Assembly (NCBI RefSeq): GCF_010183535.1
Contig: NC_071329.1
Location: forward strand, 6,572,001-6,636,000
Length of the DNA stretch: 64,000 nucleotides
Origin: Caenorhabditis remanei
Taxonomy: Eukaryota > Nematoda > Chromadorea > Rhabditida > Rhabditidae
Direction: 5' to 3'
Shown here: in pieces, positions 34,165-49,100 of the stretch
Layout: each line of letters begins with the position of its first letter
Position numbering within the stretch: position 1 is the stretch's first letter
Program-made: the position numbers and the translations under genes
Notes under the pieces: generated by a model
What the model was told of the DNA's origin: nothing
Databases searched by the model: none
The model's input: only the letters and a program-made list of their open reading frames with translations

Positions 34165-37100
34165 ATGGAGCAGATTGTGAACATTTTGAAGGAGTTGCCT
34201 ACACTGACCGAAGGAGTCATCTCTTCCACTACTGCGACTACGACGGCTGGCGAGGATTCAGAAGGCGGATCGAATTCGGACGGAAGTGGGAAGAAAAGGA
34301 GAAGAAAACAACAAGGAGAGGTTGGTTTTTGTTCAGAAAAATTCCTCAAAAATAAAATTTTGATGAAAAATTATTGAATATCAATTCAAAAGTTGGTAGA
34401 ATAAGCCGAATTCAAACTTTTCTCAACAAGAAATCAGAAATAAACACCTCTCGACTGAATCGAAATGAATTCTCAAACTCCTTTTTGGCTTCAGTCGATT
34501 TTCTCCAAATTTTTAGGCATTTTGACATGTTTATAGATGTTTATAGATGATTATTATGAATTTTAGACTATTTTTCTACATTTTTAGTTGAAATTTTTAG
34601 CGGAAAACCTTTAAAATCACTGAAAATTCGGATCAAAAACCTTGAAAATCCAAAAATCCCGAAAAATTAATTTCCCTTTTGTGTGCAAACACCGCCACGT
34701 AAACTTGCGGACCACGGCTCCGTGTACTCCTCTAGGACAAGCGGATTAAATAAATCTTTTATTTATTTTATAAAATACTCATTAATTATCCAATTAGCAA
34801 GAATCGTCGGAAGCAATTAAAAAATTAAAAAATCTGCGAAAAATTCTCTATCCAAAAGAAATAAAACTGCATACCTCAACTAATTAGCATGTCTCCTTTA
34901 CAAATTGGTCTCAGAAAATGACCGCCGTCTCCTCTCTTTCCCCATTGATAAAAGGCCAATCGAGATGGAGACAATGCGCAAAACGTACCGTGTGTATCTC
35001 TAGTGTCTCTCTGTTTTAAACAGTGTCTAATCGGAGGAAAGAAGAAGTACATCTCTTCTCTTTTCTGTCTCCTTTGCCCCGATATATTCATCCCCTTTTG
35101 TTGAAAAAGTTGTCTTATTCTCGTTGAATAGTTGTGACCTAGTTGGTGGGATACTTGTTAATTAGTAATCTTATTTTATATAACTTCCAAAAATAACTAT
35201 TTTTATCTGAAAATTTCTATAAAAATCTAGATTTTCAGACTATTCCCAGCTGACTTTGTTGTCCAATTCCTTCCTCTAATTTTCCACATTTCTTCCTCTA
35301 ATTAATCGTGTCATTTGACTCTTCTTCTCTTTTCCGGCTTATCTGATGGAACATCTAGTTGTTGAAAAACACGGAGAAATAACCTTGATTTTGGTAAACC
35401 GTTTCATTTTCGCATAGTTACCTCATGATTTTAACAAATAATTGTTTTTACAGTATTCTTGAAATGAAAATGAGAGTTTTTTCTATTATTACAGGAAATT
35501 AGAGATCATTTTTTCAGAAAATTCTTAATTTTCTGATGTTCAAGAAAAAACGTTGAAAAAATAAATTAGATAATTTTCAGCCTTTTTTGTGCTTTTTTCC
35601 TCCAAAAACCATTTCCAGAACTGAAAATGTTCGAAAATCGAAGTATTCCAAATAAATTTCATCTTGAGATTATCTTACAACTGCCTGAAATGAAGGAAAT
35701 TTCCCAATGTTTTGTTCAAAAATCAAAAGTGACAAACCTGAAAAACCCGAAAAAAGTGTTTTTTTTTAACATTTTAGTACGGCACGCCTCTTACAACTAC
35801 GCTCCACCGAAACCTAAGAAAATTGTGTGCGAAATTGAGAGACTCAGAGAAAAAAATAAATTTCTCAACGGCATTTCGGTGGAGCGCAGTTGTAGTAACA
35901 GTGCCGAGCTAATAGGAACAGTTCAAAAATCGAAGTTTTCAAAAGTTTCACATGTTTTTCGAACCATTATTTTAAAAGAGGAGCCTAATTCTCTAAAAAT
36001 CTGAAATTCTCTTTCATAATATTTGTCTTCAATAAACCATTTTCCCATCTCTCATTCATTCCAGGTCCGTTTATGCGGCGATATGTACGAGCAATGGCCG
36101 ACACTCGAGTTTTCGGACCTCAACTCGAGTATTCTTGACTTGTTTACCAAGTGAGTCGTCTTCGAATCAATCATTCAGAAGAAGATCAACACTCTTTTTA
36201 TTGAATACCCGAGGCGGAATATAGTGTTTTTATAAAGAAAAATTCAGTATTGAGCTGGAAATTTTCTCTATAAAACTCAGAAGTCCCTCTGATTCCAGAG
36301 CCACCTCTCAATCCGTCGCCTCTTCATTATTGTACGAATTAACGAGATCAGATGCAGATGAGAATGGCGGATCGATTCGATTAAATAACGAGGAACATCT
36401 GAAATGGTGTATGCAAGTACTCAATCACTCATTGACACTCTCATTCTCTACGAGTCGAGAATATGAGACACTTAAAGGTACTGAAATGGAAAATTAAGGG
36501 AAAAAGGGGAAAAATTTATTGAAAAAAACTATGGGAACGACCGAAAAATATTTAAAATCCGCTAGAAATCATTTAAATTTTCCGGACGCCCAGACAAAAT
36601 TCTGGACATCTAGACATCAGGACAGACAGATAGACATATTGATTGACCTTAAAATCTCAATTTTCATTCATTTTTGAATTAAAACACGAAAAAAGGACAT
36701 AACTATCAAAATATTAATACATCGCATTTCAGATTATCATTGTCTTCATTCATTTCTATAATATATAATTATCATCTGGTATAATTTATTGTTTCCAATT
36801 ATCTATATTTATAATTACTGGAAAAAAAATGATTGGAACGAATGGAAGGTATTGATGAATAGATAGATAATGAATATTGTGTTGTGGCATGTTTTATTAG
36901 AGTTTAAAAATAGGGAAAGACAATTGAAATAGTTGACAAAGAGCAGAATTTTCAGTTTTCAGTGCCAAAAAAGACACTGAAATTCAAATATTTTGAATTT
37001 TTGATACAAAAGTCTCAATTTTTTTCAAGTTTTCTGCTGAAAAATTAATTCAAGAACTTCTCAATTCGAAAAATGCTGAAAGTTATGTAAAAATTACGTC

Positions 37101-40100
37101 GATTTCTGTATGTTTTTACGCTGAAAAAAAGTTCTATTTGTAGGAGCAGAAACCCAAAATTTTCCACTTTTTGACCAAAATTCGTTAAATTTCACTGCCG
37201 AGAAAGAGCGATCCTGACTGAAAATTAGCAATTTTTGCGCAAAAAAACGCGTTTTTTAAAACGTTAAAAAATACGGTCAAAAACAATCAGTTTCTTGGCC
37301 TTTAAAATTAAGAAAAATTGAGTTTTAAAATTCCTATCCTTGCAAAATGCAACTTGAATACATCGATTTTCGCATGTTTTTTGGTCTGAAAAACGATGAA
37401 AAATACGACTTTTAACATCACTCCACTCCTAATTCCCCTTGATTTCCAGGCGCCGTCCGTATCTATCTCCACTGGTTGCGTGCTCTCTGTGACACCCCTG
37501 ACAACAACATTCCCACTCCACTCCTCGCCACTCCAGAGAAATATTTCCGTAACATAATCGACGCCCTCCGATGGGTATACTGTAGACGTGACGATGATTT
37601 GGATTACACTCTGACAGGTGCACAGGTGCCACGTGGATTGGCAATAGAGAGACAATCGATTGAAATAGAAATGATATTGGATTCATTGAAGTATCTGACA
37701 AGGAATTCCAGTAGAAAATATCAAGATGAAGTGTGGGCGAGAACGATTAGTTTCCTATTGAATAGTTCTGATATTCTGTTATCCGAACCGAATGCAACTG
37801 AAGAAATGGGCACACGGACATGTGTTCGAGTGGCTGATACTCTATTTGATATGTGGTTGAATGCAGTTATTAATGAACATATCCCATCACTCACTTATTG
37901 GAGTTCACTGGCTACGTTGGCTAGGCGGTGGAGGCATAATGTAAGGGTTTTGGAGATAGAATTTTTTAAAAAATTAGCGTTTCTTACAACTGCGCTCTAC
38001 CGAAATCAAAGAAAATTGCGTGCGAAATTGAGAGACGCAGATAAAAATAGACATTTTTCAAGGGGATTTCGGTGGAGCGCAGTTGTAAGAACTGTGGTAA
38101 GCTAATATTGAGAAAAAAAAAACAAAAATTCACTAAAATCTGAAAAAGTCACTTTTCACCTGAAATTCAGGCAAAAAGTTCAAAATATACAGAAAAAAGA
38201 TTTAAAAATTTAAGTTCTTTGAAGAAGAAACGTTTATTTTTCAGAAATTCTAAATTTTAGAGAAGTTGTGCTCTTTAGGCTCCGCCCACTTTTCTATTTA
38301 CCGTAAGAATTCAATTGAAATATTTTTCTCTGAAATAAATTCTTGCGTGAAATAGAACAATTTCTGCAAAAATGGGCATGGCTTGGAAGTGGGCGGAGCC
38401 TATCTCCTTGAAAAAAGTTCAATCTGGGAAATATAGGTTTAAAATCAACAAAAGACTAGGCATTTCTTTTTTAATCAAAATCTGAAAAACTTGACAAAAT
38501 AGACTCCGCCCACTTTTACAGAAAATTGAATGTTTTTTGACAATTTCTCATAGTTTATTTTTCAAATATCGAGAAGGAAAAGCCAAATCCTGCTGCAAAA
38601 ATTGCAAAAAGAGGCGTGGTCTCGAAATGGGCGGAGCCTATTTATCGAAAAAATTCGAAAAAAAAAAAACAAAAATCCCGAGATTTTCAGGTTCCCATAA
38701 TCGAATGTTGGGCGAAAAAAATCCTGGGATTGTCAGTGTTGGTGTGTCGAAAAATGTATGGAGACGACTATTTGAAGATTGAAATTAGTGAGTTTTTTTA
38801 GGGTTTTTGAAGAAAGGGACATCCGGATATCTTTTCATACAAACAGATAATAGCACAGTTCGTACAACTGGGCTCCACCGAAATCCCCTTTGAGAAATGT
38901 CTATTTTTCTCTGAGTCTCTCAATTTCGCACACTATTTTCTTCGGTTTCGGTAGAGCGCGGTTGTAAGAAGTGTGCCGTGCTAATACATCCCAATTTTAA
39001 TATTTTCAGCCGACGAGAGTGTGATTCCCTTCGAAAACGTGCCAATCACAGCCGATGAAGATGAGAATGAAGTGCATCTGCTCTATCGGACATGGTTTAA
39101 TATGCTATGTCTCTTCGATTCACCCGCCAAAATATTGAATCATGATGCGACGAGAAATTTGTGTTTGAGTAAGCGTTTCTACTGTTAAAAACGCGCCAAC
39201 GACGCGCCAGAATTCAAACAAAAAGAAATTTCCAGATGGCAACGCGCCCCGCCGTACAACTTCCAGCATATCTATGTCAAACTTCGAGATTGCCACGTCA
39301 TCAGCTGCTCAAGGTGTCTCATTCTTCTTGGCTGCTGTCACTTTACAGAGAATGATCGATTTGTTTTATGGAGACTCGAGAACTCGAATTGATCTACGAA
39401 ATTATCAAATAACGGCTGACGGGAAGATGACTGCTGGAAGTACGAGGACAGCGTCGATTCTCACTGATTCACATAGTCATCATACTAATGTGAGTTTATA
39501 GAGATTGTACTCAGACTCCGCCCTCATTTCGAAAAAAATAGCAACATTTCAAGAAATTGAAAAATGCAAAATTCTGACCAAAATTAGGCTAAGTGAGGCT
39601 CCGCCCACTTTAGAGAACACTGATTTCGGAAGCTGATTTTTCCTCTCAAATTTCTGAAAATAGGCTCCGCCCTCATTTCGAAAAAAAAACATTTACAAGA
39701 AACTTTTGCAATTGAAAAATGAAAAATTCTGACCAAAATTACGCTATTTAGGAGACTCCGCACACTTTCGAAAACACAGATTCTTGAAGCTCCGCCCACT
39801 TTAAAATTAATTTAAAGAGCTAATCTCCGCCCACAATTCTCCAAAAATTATTAGCTCCGCCCATTTTCAATCAAATTTCGGAAAATAGGCTCCGCCCACT
39901 TTGCTGCTTCGAAGCACAATAAGATTCCGTCCGATTTTTCTTTGAAACTCAACTAGGATCCCCCATTCATAATTTAGGAAGACCCCGCCCACTTTCTCAT
40001 AATTTAGGGTAGCTCCGCCCATTTTCGGAGTATTATAACCATTGTTTTTTGAAACAATTATTGTGTCAGACTCCGCCCACTTTCCTTAGGAACAACTGAC

Positions 40101-43100
40101 TCCGCCCATGTTTGAATTAATATTTCAACTATCAGATTTGTTAAAAGAAGACTAAGTTTGATTGAGTCCCGCCCCTTTAATCCCTTCACTCCAAAATCTA
40201 CCCCAACTCTTTAATTCCAGCGTACCACCTCGACAGCCGGCGACTCATCTCGATATGTCTCTCTGGGCGGTGCAGTTGGACAAATCCTTGTCGATGATGC
40301 CCCACAAGGACCCAATACGGTATCAATGTCATCTGGATCAACGGCGTCTGGAAAAGCATCAACAGCCACTACGGGTGGCTCTTCAACTCACACGATTTCA
40401 AGTGATGTTCAAAGGAATCAGAGGCTAATGAGCACAAGTCATCAAGCATCGAATCGTACTGTATCTGTGACGGAATCTGGAAATATTTCAAGTCAGAGTC
40501 GATTCTCAGAGCAGACTTCCTCCACGTTGACCTATAAATCAGCTCCACCTCCACATATACCTGAAAATGAGCATCAAGGAGAGAGTATCAGTCAGTTGGT
40601 GGCAAATTCTACAGTATCCGCACCAGTGATGGTTGGAAATGATTCGACGTTGAAAGCTGGAGTCCATCCGAATGAAATGAAGAGGGGAATGGTAAACGGA
40701 AATCATGATGCAAACTCACCGTATCGAAATGCTCAACGATTTGTTACCAATTTTTTGATGGGTTCGTCAGAATAGCATACTTGTCAAAACCCGGGAAGTT
40801 GGCGCCAAAGTTCAAAATTCAATTTTTTTCGAATTTTTGAAATTTTTCGCGAAAAAAGTCAAATTTTTGCCTATCATTCAGAACTAGAAAAAATTCTGAA
40901 AAATCATCAAAAGTAGTCCCATTTTCGATGAAAAATTGAAAAAAATTCAAAAAAAGTCACTTTTTGAAGCCGGGCCTTGACAAGTATGCAGAATATCCGG
41001 ATAAAAAGAGAAAAATATCATTTTCAGCCAATCAAGCAACAATGCCATACGTTGGTGCAAAACGACCGAAAACCGATCGAATGTTGGATTTGGTCGGTGA
41101 CTGGCTGTTCTCGATCGTGAATTCGCCGGCGAGTAGTCCACGTGGAAATGATCATTTCGGAGGAGGAGGAGGACATCATAAGAAGAATAATGATGGAGTG
41201 TCGGATGGTTAGTTTCAGAATATTTCAGATATTTTGTAGTGGAATCTTGGGTTTTCAGATATAAAAAAACTGAAATTACTAATCCAAAACTGAAAGAAAA
41301 TAGTCGGTCTGTGTGTTGTTGGGTCCTGGAACCTCCTTCTGAAATACATAGTTGTCAATGCCCTGGCAAATCGGCGCCAAAGTTAAAATTTCAAATTTTT
41401 TGAATTTTATCGCAAAAAAGTCAAATTTTCGACTTCATTAAGATTCAGAAGATATTCTGAAAAATCGTCAGAAATGGTCACATTTTCAATGAAAAATTGA
41501 AGACATTTCGAAAAAAAAGTTGGAAAAAAGGTCATTTGAAACCCCTCCTGAAATCGATAGAAACGATATTCTAGCCTTACATCACAGAGTGATCATCTGT
41601 CTGTGTGTCCCCGAATCCGGATGTCTGCTCCGTATATATTTGAGCTATCCTGACTATTCTACATGATTTAATTATGAGGGACATTCTGTCTTTCTTTCTG
41701 TGATGAATCCAGATGTCTCCTTATTCTTTTGTCGGATCCTTTCCTTTTGTCGGTCTGTGTGTCTTCGAGTCCGGATGTCAGATTTTCTGGAAAACTTAGT
41801 TGCTCCGACAGTCTGTGTGCCTGAAATCTTGAATTGGTCTGTTCTAGTTTGATTTGAGAAATTCGATCGATTTCGATAGGTTACAATATTCAGTTATCAT
41901 CAGAACTCACACAATCTGTATTTCGATCTTTGGCTCCAATCCAGAGCCTGCCACCAGAACTGCCAAAAAATCATATCCACTTTGACACTTTTTTTCCCTT
42001 CCCTCTTCAAACTTATTTATTTTCCTCTATGTATCCTCTCCATATCAAACCGAGAAAATAACGAAAAGATGATAAGTTCAAAAGAGTGTTGGAAAGGAGT
42101 GAGTGAGTACGAAATAGTGATAAGCTTGACTAGTTTTGTGTGAGAGACGTTTGAAGAACAAACAGGCAAACTGTTTGCACGTCTGAGTATCCGAATTCTC
42201 ACCTTTTCTGACAACTTTTTCCACATTCGTAACTCTTTTTTTTTCGCGGAAAGCTTCCCAAGTGTTGTCTGAAATTTTCCAATTCAGACCGCCGTTTTCT
42301 CAATCAAAGAAATACGCCTTACTTGGTGGTAATCCCAACTGGTTTCGATAGTTTCGATTTCGATTCGACATCATCTCTCATTTCGATTCGAATTCTCTCT
42401 CTCTTTTCATCACAAGTAAAGAGAAGAAGTAAGCGAATGAACACGGATAGTAGAGACCATATATAGATAGAGAAACACGAGAAGAGAGATGCGTATCGGA
42501 CACCACTAGCCATCTCTCTATACCTCTACCATTTTCGATTTCTCTCTGTTTCTATCGTCGTCGAGAAATAGAAATTTGAAACATCACAAGACGACGTGTC
42601 TTCTGAATTTTTCGAACAAAAAACAATATTTGGAATCTCAAGACTGTCGATGACCATACCCTCTTCTGAATTCAAGAGCTCGACGTCACGATTACTCCGA
42701 TTGCTCCACCGAGGCGACGACGCCAGCAGGCGTTGTCGCTCAGTGAGCAACACCACCGGCTCAGCTATGATTTTAAGGGTGAGTCTTTCGAGTTTTGTGA
42801 TATTTTGAGACTTGAAAAGTTATGAATCTCGGATTTGATAATTTTCAAAAGTTTGCCCGTCTGTTAGTCTGTGTGTCCAGATGTCTCTTTTGGTCGAACC
42901 ATTCTGGTTAAGGCCCAGCCTGGCCCGGGAAGGCCCGGCTTCAAAAAATGACCCAATAAAAGACAATTTCACCGAAAATGTGAACATTTCTGATGATTCT
43001 TCAGAATTTCTTCTAATTCTGAATGATAGTCGAAAATGTTACTTTTTCGCAAAAAAAATTCAAACATTTGAAGCATTTGAAACATTATTTTAAGAGTCAA

Positions 43101-46100
43101 CTGATACTGTAGGATTACGGTAGCATCATACATCAGTTGGCATCAAGCAGACATTCCACTTCGAAAACAGTACATATTCATACGTTTTTTGGACTTAAGC
43201 ATGAAAATAACTAATGTATTATAGAATATAAATTTGTCAAAACCAACTCGGATTTGTAAAATTCTGAGTGATCGATGTCGAAACTGTGCAGACTCTGAAA
43301 ATTGGCTGAAATACCGGTCTGATAGTGTACATACTGTCGTCTTCAGTATTGAAAATATAAAAATCTGTCTGTATTTCCGACTGTCTGGATGTCCGTTTGG
43401 TTCAATAGACCTGTCAGTCTTCTTGAAATATGAATATATATGTATATAATGAAACTATTCCCGTGCGGAAATCGTATTTTTCCTCAAGCTCCCCACTATC
43501 GAGTTACGATACGGTATCATTATGTCCAGAGATCTCACTACATCGAAACGCGTCAAAGACACCCCAGACAATTTGAAATGATTGAACCAATTGATCTGTA
43601 TACTGTCTCAAGTGTCTCTAAATCACAGATTCCTGCTAATCCTTCCCTCCACAAAAAAAGTTGGGTCAAGATGATTTCATCCCTTCAATGTGTGTTTTGA
43701 ATCTCTCCCTTCCCAAGAGTTCATCCATATTGTTCTCTCCCTCTACTATAATAACACAAAACCATCATCAAGGCCATTTTATAATCGGTTTTATGTCTCG
43801 GTTTCGTTTTTTTTCTTTTGGAAATTCCGAAATGAAAACCCACGTCCTTTTCCCTCCCTTCAACCGGATAGTATAGGTTTTGAGTGGGAAGAGAAGCCTA
43901 ATGATCTGTATTCTTCTACCTGTCTCCAATTAGAGAATCGGTACTAAACCAATTTCGGGGGAAGTGAATCCCTTATTGGTATACCTCAACTTCCGAGAAT
44001 CCACATTCGAGATTCTCTCTCTCCAATTATCCAGAAGACGTCGTAGTCTTCATCCCTCATCATCATCCCTCTTCCTCTCCGTCCGTTTCGCCCTCCTTTT
44101 TCAACCGGTTATTGACCTTTGATGGAGGATGAAAAAAAGGGAAAAGAGAAGACGGACACAAAACAAACTGAGACGCTTTTCTTTCGCCCGACGCCGCGCG
44201 CTGGGCGCTGCTCCTGTGGTGGTGATGGAATGAAGGAGATGGAGAAAAGCACTTCATTTATCGGACGACGCTTTTGGTCTCGCGGTTTTCTGAGTAGAAG
44301 AATGAGATAATAGATCTCATTTTTTGATATTTTATCTCACTTTCATTTTATTTTGTGCAGTTTTTGGAACACCTTTAGGAAGTTATCTTTCTAAAATAGT
44401 TTAGGCTAGTTTAGGCTTGTAGGTTCATTTTTGGAATTTTTGGCCGATGGAGCATCTAGACTCGTGTAGACTGACTGTTTAAGACATGCTCGTTCTAAGC
44501 AAATTCAGGTCTTTTAAACCATTCTGAGCGCATTTCAGTCCTTTAAGTCAAGCTTTTTAAGGCCTGTTAGATATTATGAGTATTTTCAGACTATTTGGAA
44601 ATTTTAGGTCTGTGAGGCTTTCCAGTCAGTTTTACTAGGGAAGACCTCGAGGTGACCGTGGAGTTATTGGACGTGACCTATATCACTGGAAAGCTGAGAA
44701 AACGCTGATTCCAAATATATATTCTGTTTTTGCCCTCGAGGTCTGGTATTCGAGAAAAATAAGGTCAAAGTTCGGAAAAATAGAGAATTATTGCCTTTTT
44801 GACACGCGGCGAAGAAATGTTTGCAATTTTCGCGTGTTGAAAAAGTAATAGTTTTCTATTTTTCCGAACTTTTGCCTTGTTTTTCTCGAAAACCAGGCCT
44901 CGAGGGCAAAAACTAAATATATATTTGGAATCAGCGTTTTCTCAGCTTTCCAATAATATAGGTCACGTCCCATAACTCCACGGTCACCTCGAGGCCTTTT
45001 ATGGCTAGGCACCCAGTACTATTTTAGACACATTTTCCAGCCATATGCCTTCTTCTTGAGTTGTAGAATTAATTTCAGGCAATTCAGGCATTCCATGCCT
45101 TTTCTAATACCCTATCTATGTTTCTTGAACATCCCTAGAAATCTGTATCCTCCAGTATTCTCCTTTTCCCGTTTCTTCTCCAATTCCTACACTTCAACAT
45201 CCCAATTCAACTCCAGATGTCATAACCCAACAATGCAACATCATCATCACTACCCTCCTCGTCCAGTGACGCCTTCATCCACACCATCCCAACAACAACC
45301 ATTTTCAGTTCAACTCAATGAAGTGGTCGCCAGGTTCACTTCGAAATTATTATCTCTTAGAGAGCCCACCACTTCTTCAGTTTATTCGCCTTCTGGACTT
45401 TCATCTGGTCTACAAGAAGATCTGAACCATAGTAAGGAGAACTAGATCTTTTGATCTATCCGAAAACGCGTCAACGACGCCCCAGCAGTATATACATTCC
45501 GTATAAACCGCTAAGCTGTTTCCCAAACAATGATAAGCTCCCTCTCCGAAAGAAAACAGTAAAATATCAATTCCATTTGACCCGACCCATAGAAGGAAAC
45601 TATTATGATATATAATAAAATGGTTGAATCGGGTTGAATGCAAGCACAATCAAAATGAACAGAAATATATGAAATTGTTGAATAGCAAACAAAGATGGCA
45701 GTGGTTAAGGGCGAGGACTATTGTGCTTTCCTATTGGTCTGCTGCCTACTGCTTTTCCATCTGTCATAGATAGACACCACGAATTTCCACGAATTTCTAT
45801 CTGTATTGATTTGAATTTTAAATGAGAAATGGAAGGTGGCGATCCGAATAGCTCAACGTGGAAGCGATGGCTGTTTCGAATGTCACGGACTGACTCGAGT
45901 GGGTTCTTTTGAGTTTTTGTCGTCTGTCTGTAGGTGGGTTTGTCCGTTTTGGAAGTCTTTAAGATATAACGGGTTACTGTAGGATCTAATGGGTTACTGT
46001 AGGCTCTAATGGGTTACTGTATGATCTAAGGGGTTACTGTAGGATCTAGAGTTACATCTTTGAGCCAAGACTCATAGACATATCTATCTGTATGTCTGTT

Positions 46101-49100
46101 TATCCAGATAGAGATCTGTAAATAGGTTCACCCGAAAACTTAGGTTTTAGGGTACTGTAGAACCTAGTGATCTCTGGAATCTGAAAAGTTTCTGGAAGAT
46201 TTCTTCCTAGATATTTAGACGCGTCTGTCTGTATGTCAGTTTGTCCATATGGTAGGTTACTGTAGCTTTGCGGTTCCGTCACGATCCGTAAACCGATCTT
46301 GTTAATGAGCTCAAAATGTAGATCTAATAGATCCCCAGATATGTCCATCAAGACGTTACTATAATCTACAGTACCCCTCGAATGATTCTGACAGCAAGCT
46401 GTACGACTCTGTGGCTACCGTACCCACAGCACAATTCAAATCTAGCTGATCTCCGATCACTTGACTAGATTATTCCATATAAGTCGAAAGGCTCGAAAGA
46501 TCACAGCTTGACATGTCTCTCTTTCTCTCTTTATATGTGCACGTGTCTCTGCGGTAAATCACCGCCGCCTCGGTGCAGAACTCGCCGAAACAGAGGCACC
46601 TGCTGTTGGTGCTCCACACAAACATGTCATCGGAAATACCGTATTGTTTGTTCATTTGTTCGATTTGTGGCAGCAGCAGGCCGAGAAATTGAAAAGATGA
46701 AGAGAAAAGACATAGAGAAATAGGGAGAAGCCTAAGTCAAAGGTGGCGGCTAACTAAACTTTTTACTTACTCACTTGTTGTCAGCGGTGCATCAAAAAAC
46801 AGCAACGAAGAAGGACCAGGTGAGATTTTTGAATGAAAAAGCTTAGAGCTTCGTCGCCGAGTTTTAGCAAAAACTCGGTTATCGAGAGACTCAGCTAGAC
46901 CTAATGCAGTGAAGCATATCTGAAAGATTAGACTGTTATCGCATTATGGGCGATCCTTTCGCGACCAGATGGCCGAACATATGCAAAAGTTTTTTTTCGG
47001 CCGCCAAGCTTCCAAATAAAGCTGATATTGCTGAGAAGTTGAAAACGTGAGGATTACGAATCTATCTTCAGTTTTTTTCCTGATTTTTCAACTTTCGAAA
47101 TGCCAGCTTTCCAGCCACCTCATGCCAGACGCTTCTCCATATTCCCATCATCTTCTCCATCTCATCCATTTTGCCTATAAAAGTTTCAAAGTGAATAGGC
47201 ATTTCAATTTGCATAATACCCAAAGTACCTATTTTCCCTTCGGTCAGTCTCAACCCAACCCATCTCTTCTTCTTCTCCTTCACGCATATATCGTCGATTG
47301 ACTATAATCGTACCGTGTTTCCGCTCATCGAACATTTACGGTTATTCATTGAGAGGAGAAGAGAAAACCAGTTACTTTCCTGGAATTCGGAAATATTGTA
47401 CCAGTACTGGTCGTTTTGGCTGTGATAGTTTATTCTGAAGTTAGCTGATGATGAAATTGGTGAGTTTCAGTCAAATGCTGTTAATAACCGATTCTAGATT
47501 GACCTATTTCTGAAACTATACCTAGTAGGTACGGTAATCCATCTTGAAGACGGGCTTTACCAGTCTGACCGATTCGAACACTAGACTGAAGTTTTATTGT
47601 CTAGAATTCTGGAAATTCTTCGTTTTCTCTTGAAGACGTTGGGAATTCAAAAGTTTTGAATTCTCTAGAAGTATAGAAATTTCAGAATTTGACCCGTCAA
47701 AAGTCCCGGTTTAGCCATAAGCCTGATCCTAGACCATCTAGGATTAAGCAGTTATTGCGATCAGAAGACGTTGTGGATTCTGAAGTACTTTAAGTTCTTC
47801 TTGAGCACGGTACTACCAAAAACCTGTAGAATCCTGCTTAGATCAGTTGAAACTAGTAGAATTCTAAAATCCGGTCATTCTGACATGTGGATATATCGCC
47901 AGCTCTTTGCGTTAAATCTCTGAAATCTCTGAGAAATCGTGACTCAAAATCTAGTTTCCAGAGTCAACTTATATGATCTGAAAGCCTAATTCTTGAGAAA
48001 ATGAGTCGAGTGGAAAATATTCAGCCAAGAATATTTGAAAAAATGCATCTCACTTTATTCTGATACTGTACAAAATCTGAAAACAGATTCAGAATCCACA
48101 TGAATCCAGGTCGCTTCCAGGAAGTGACATCATCATTAACTAATCTATTTACCTCGTTTTTGTGCTCCAGACTGATTGCTCAGAAGTTATCAGTCACAAT
48201 ATTGACTTCCCTCCCCCAACATCCCGTGGAAGTTACTCACTCCCATTACCTCTCCCAACTAGTCGTCATTTCATTCCAAAAAAGAGAATAAACCATTCCC
48301 ATTTCGACTGTGTCATCCATTCGTTCCATTCAAAACATTGCCTTTTTTGAATGACGCTTTCTCTTTCTGCCTCCCTTTCTTTAGTTATACATCGTTCCTT
48401 TCGTCATGGCAGAATGCTTTTTTCGGAATTGAGTTTTTTGAGAAATTGCTCTTTTTAGGGGAGGGAGTTTTAATTTAATTTGATTTATTCATATAAATCT
48501 GGAAGATGGAAGGATGGGTTCAGAATTTCGTCTTTTCTGTTGGTTTCTTGGTATTTTAAGTTAGATTTTAGATGAAAAGCAATAAATATTCGAATTTCTT
48601 ATTTAAAAAAGTAGTCATTTTACTTTGTTTCGGACAATTTTTCGATAATTAAGCATATTCCATCTGTGTGTCCGGTTGTCCAGATGTCCTGAAAAACAAA
48701 AAAATCGCGCACAGTTCAAAACCAAGTAACTGGGATATCTAGAAAACTAAATGTTTGGATAATTGAAATATCACACATCTGAATTATCAGGAATCCTCAA
48801 ATCTGAAAACTCTAACATTCGGGTGCCTGAAAATCTTGAAATCTGAAAATCCGGATAATTTTAAACATTATAATTTCGAAAGTTGGAACATTGTGATTTT
48901 TTGAAATTGACAAATTTAGGAAGTCTTCATAGTCTTGTAATCCAGAATTCTCGTAATTCTGGAAATCGGAACATCTGAGTTTCTAGAATATTGATGACCT
49001 GGAAGTTGAAACTTAAAAAACCCCTATTTATCTAAAAATGTGGAATTTTGGAAGCCTAACTATCTAGAAACCTGAAAATCAGATCACCCGAAAACTCGAA

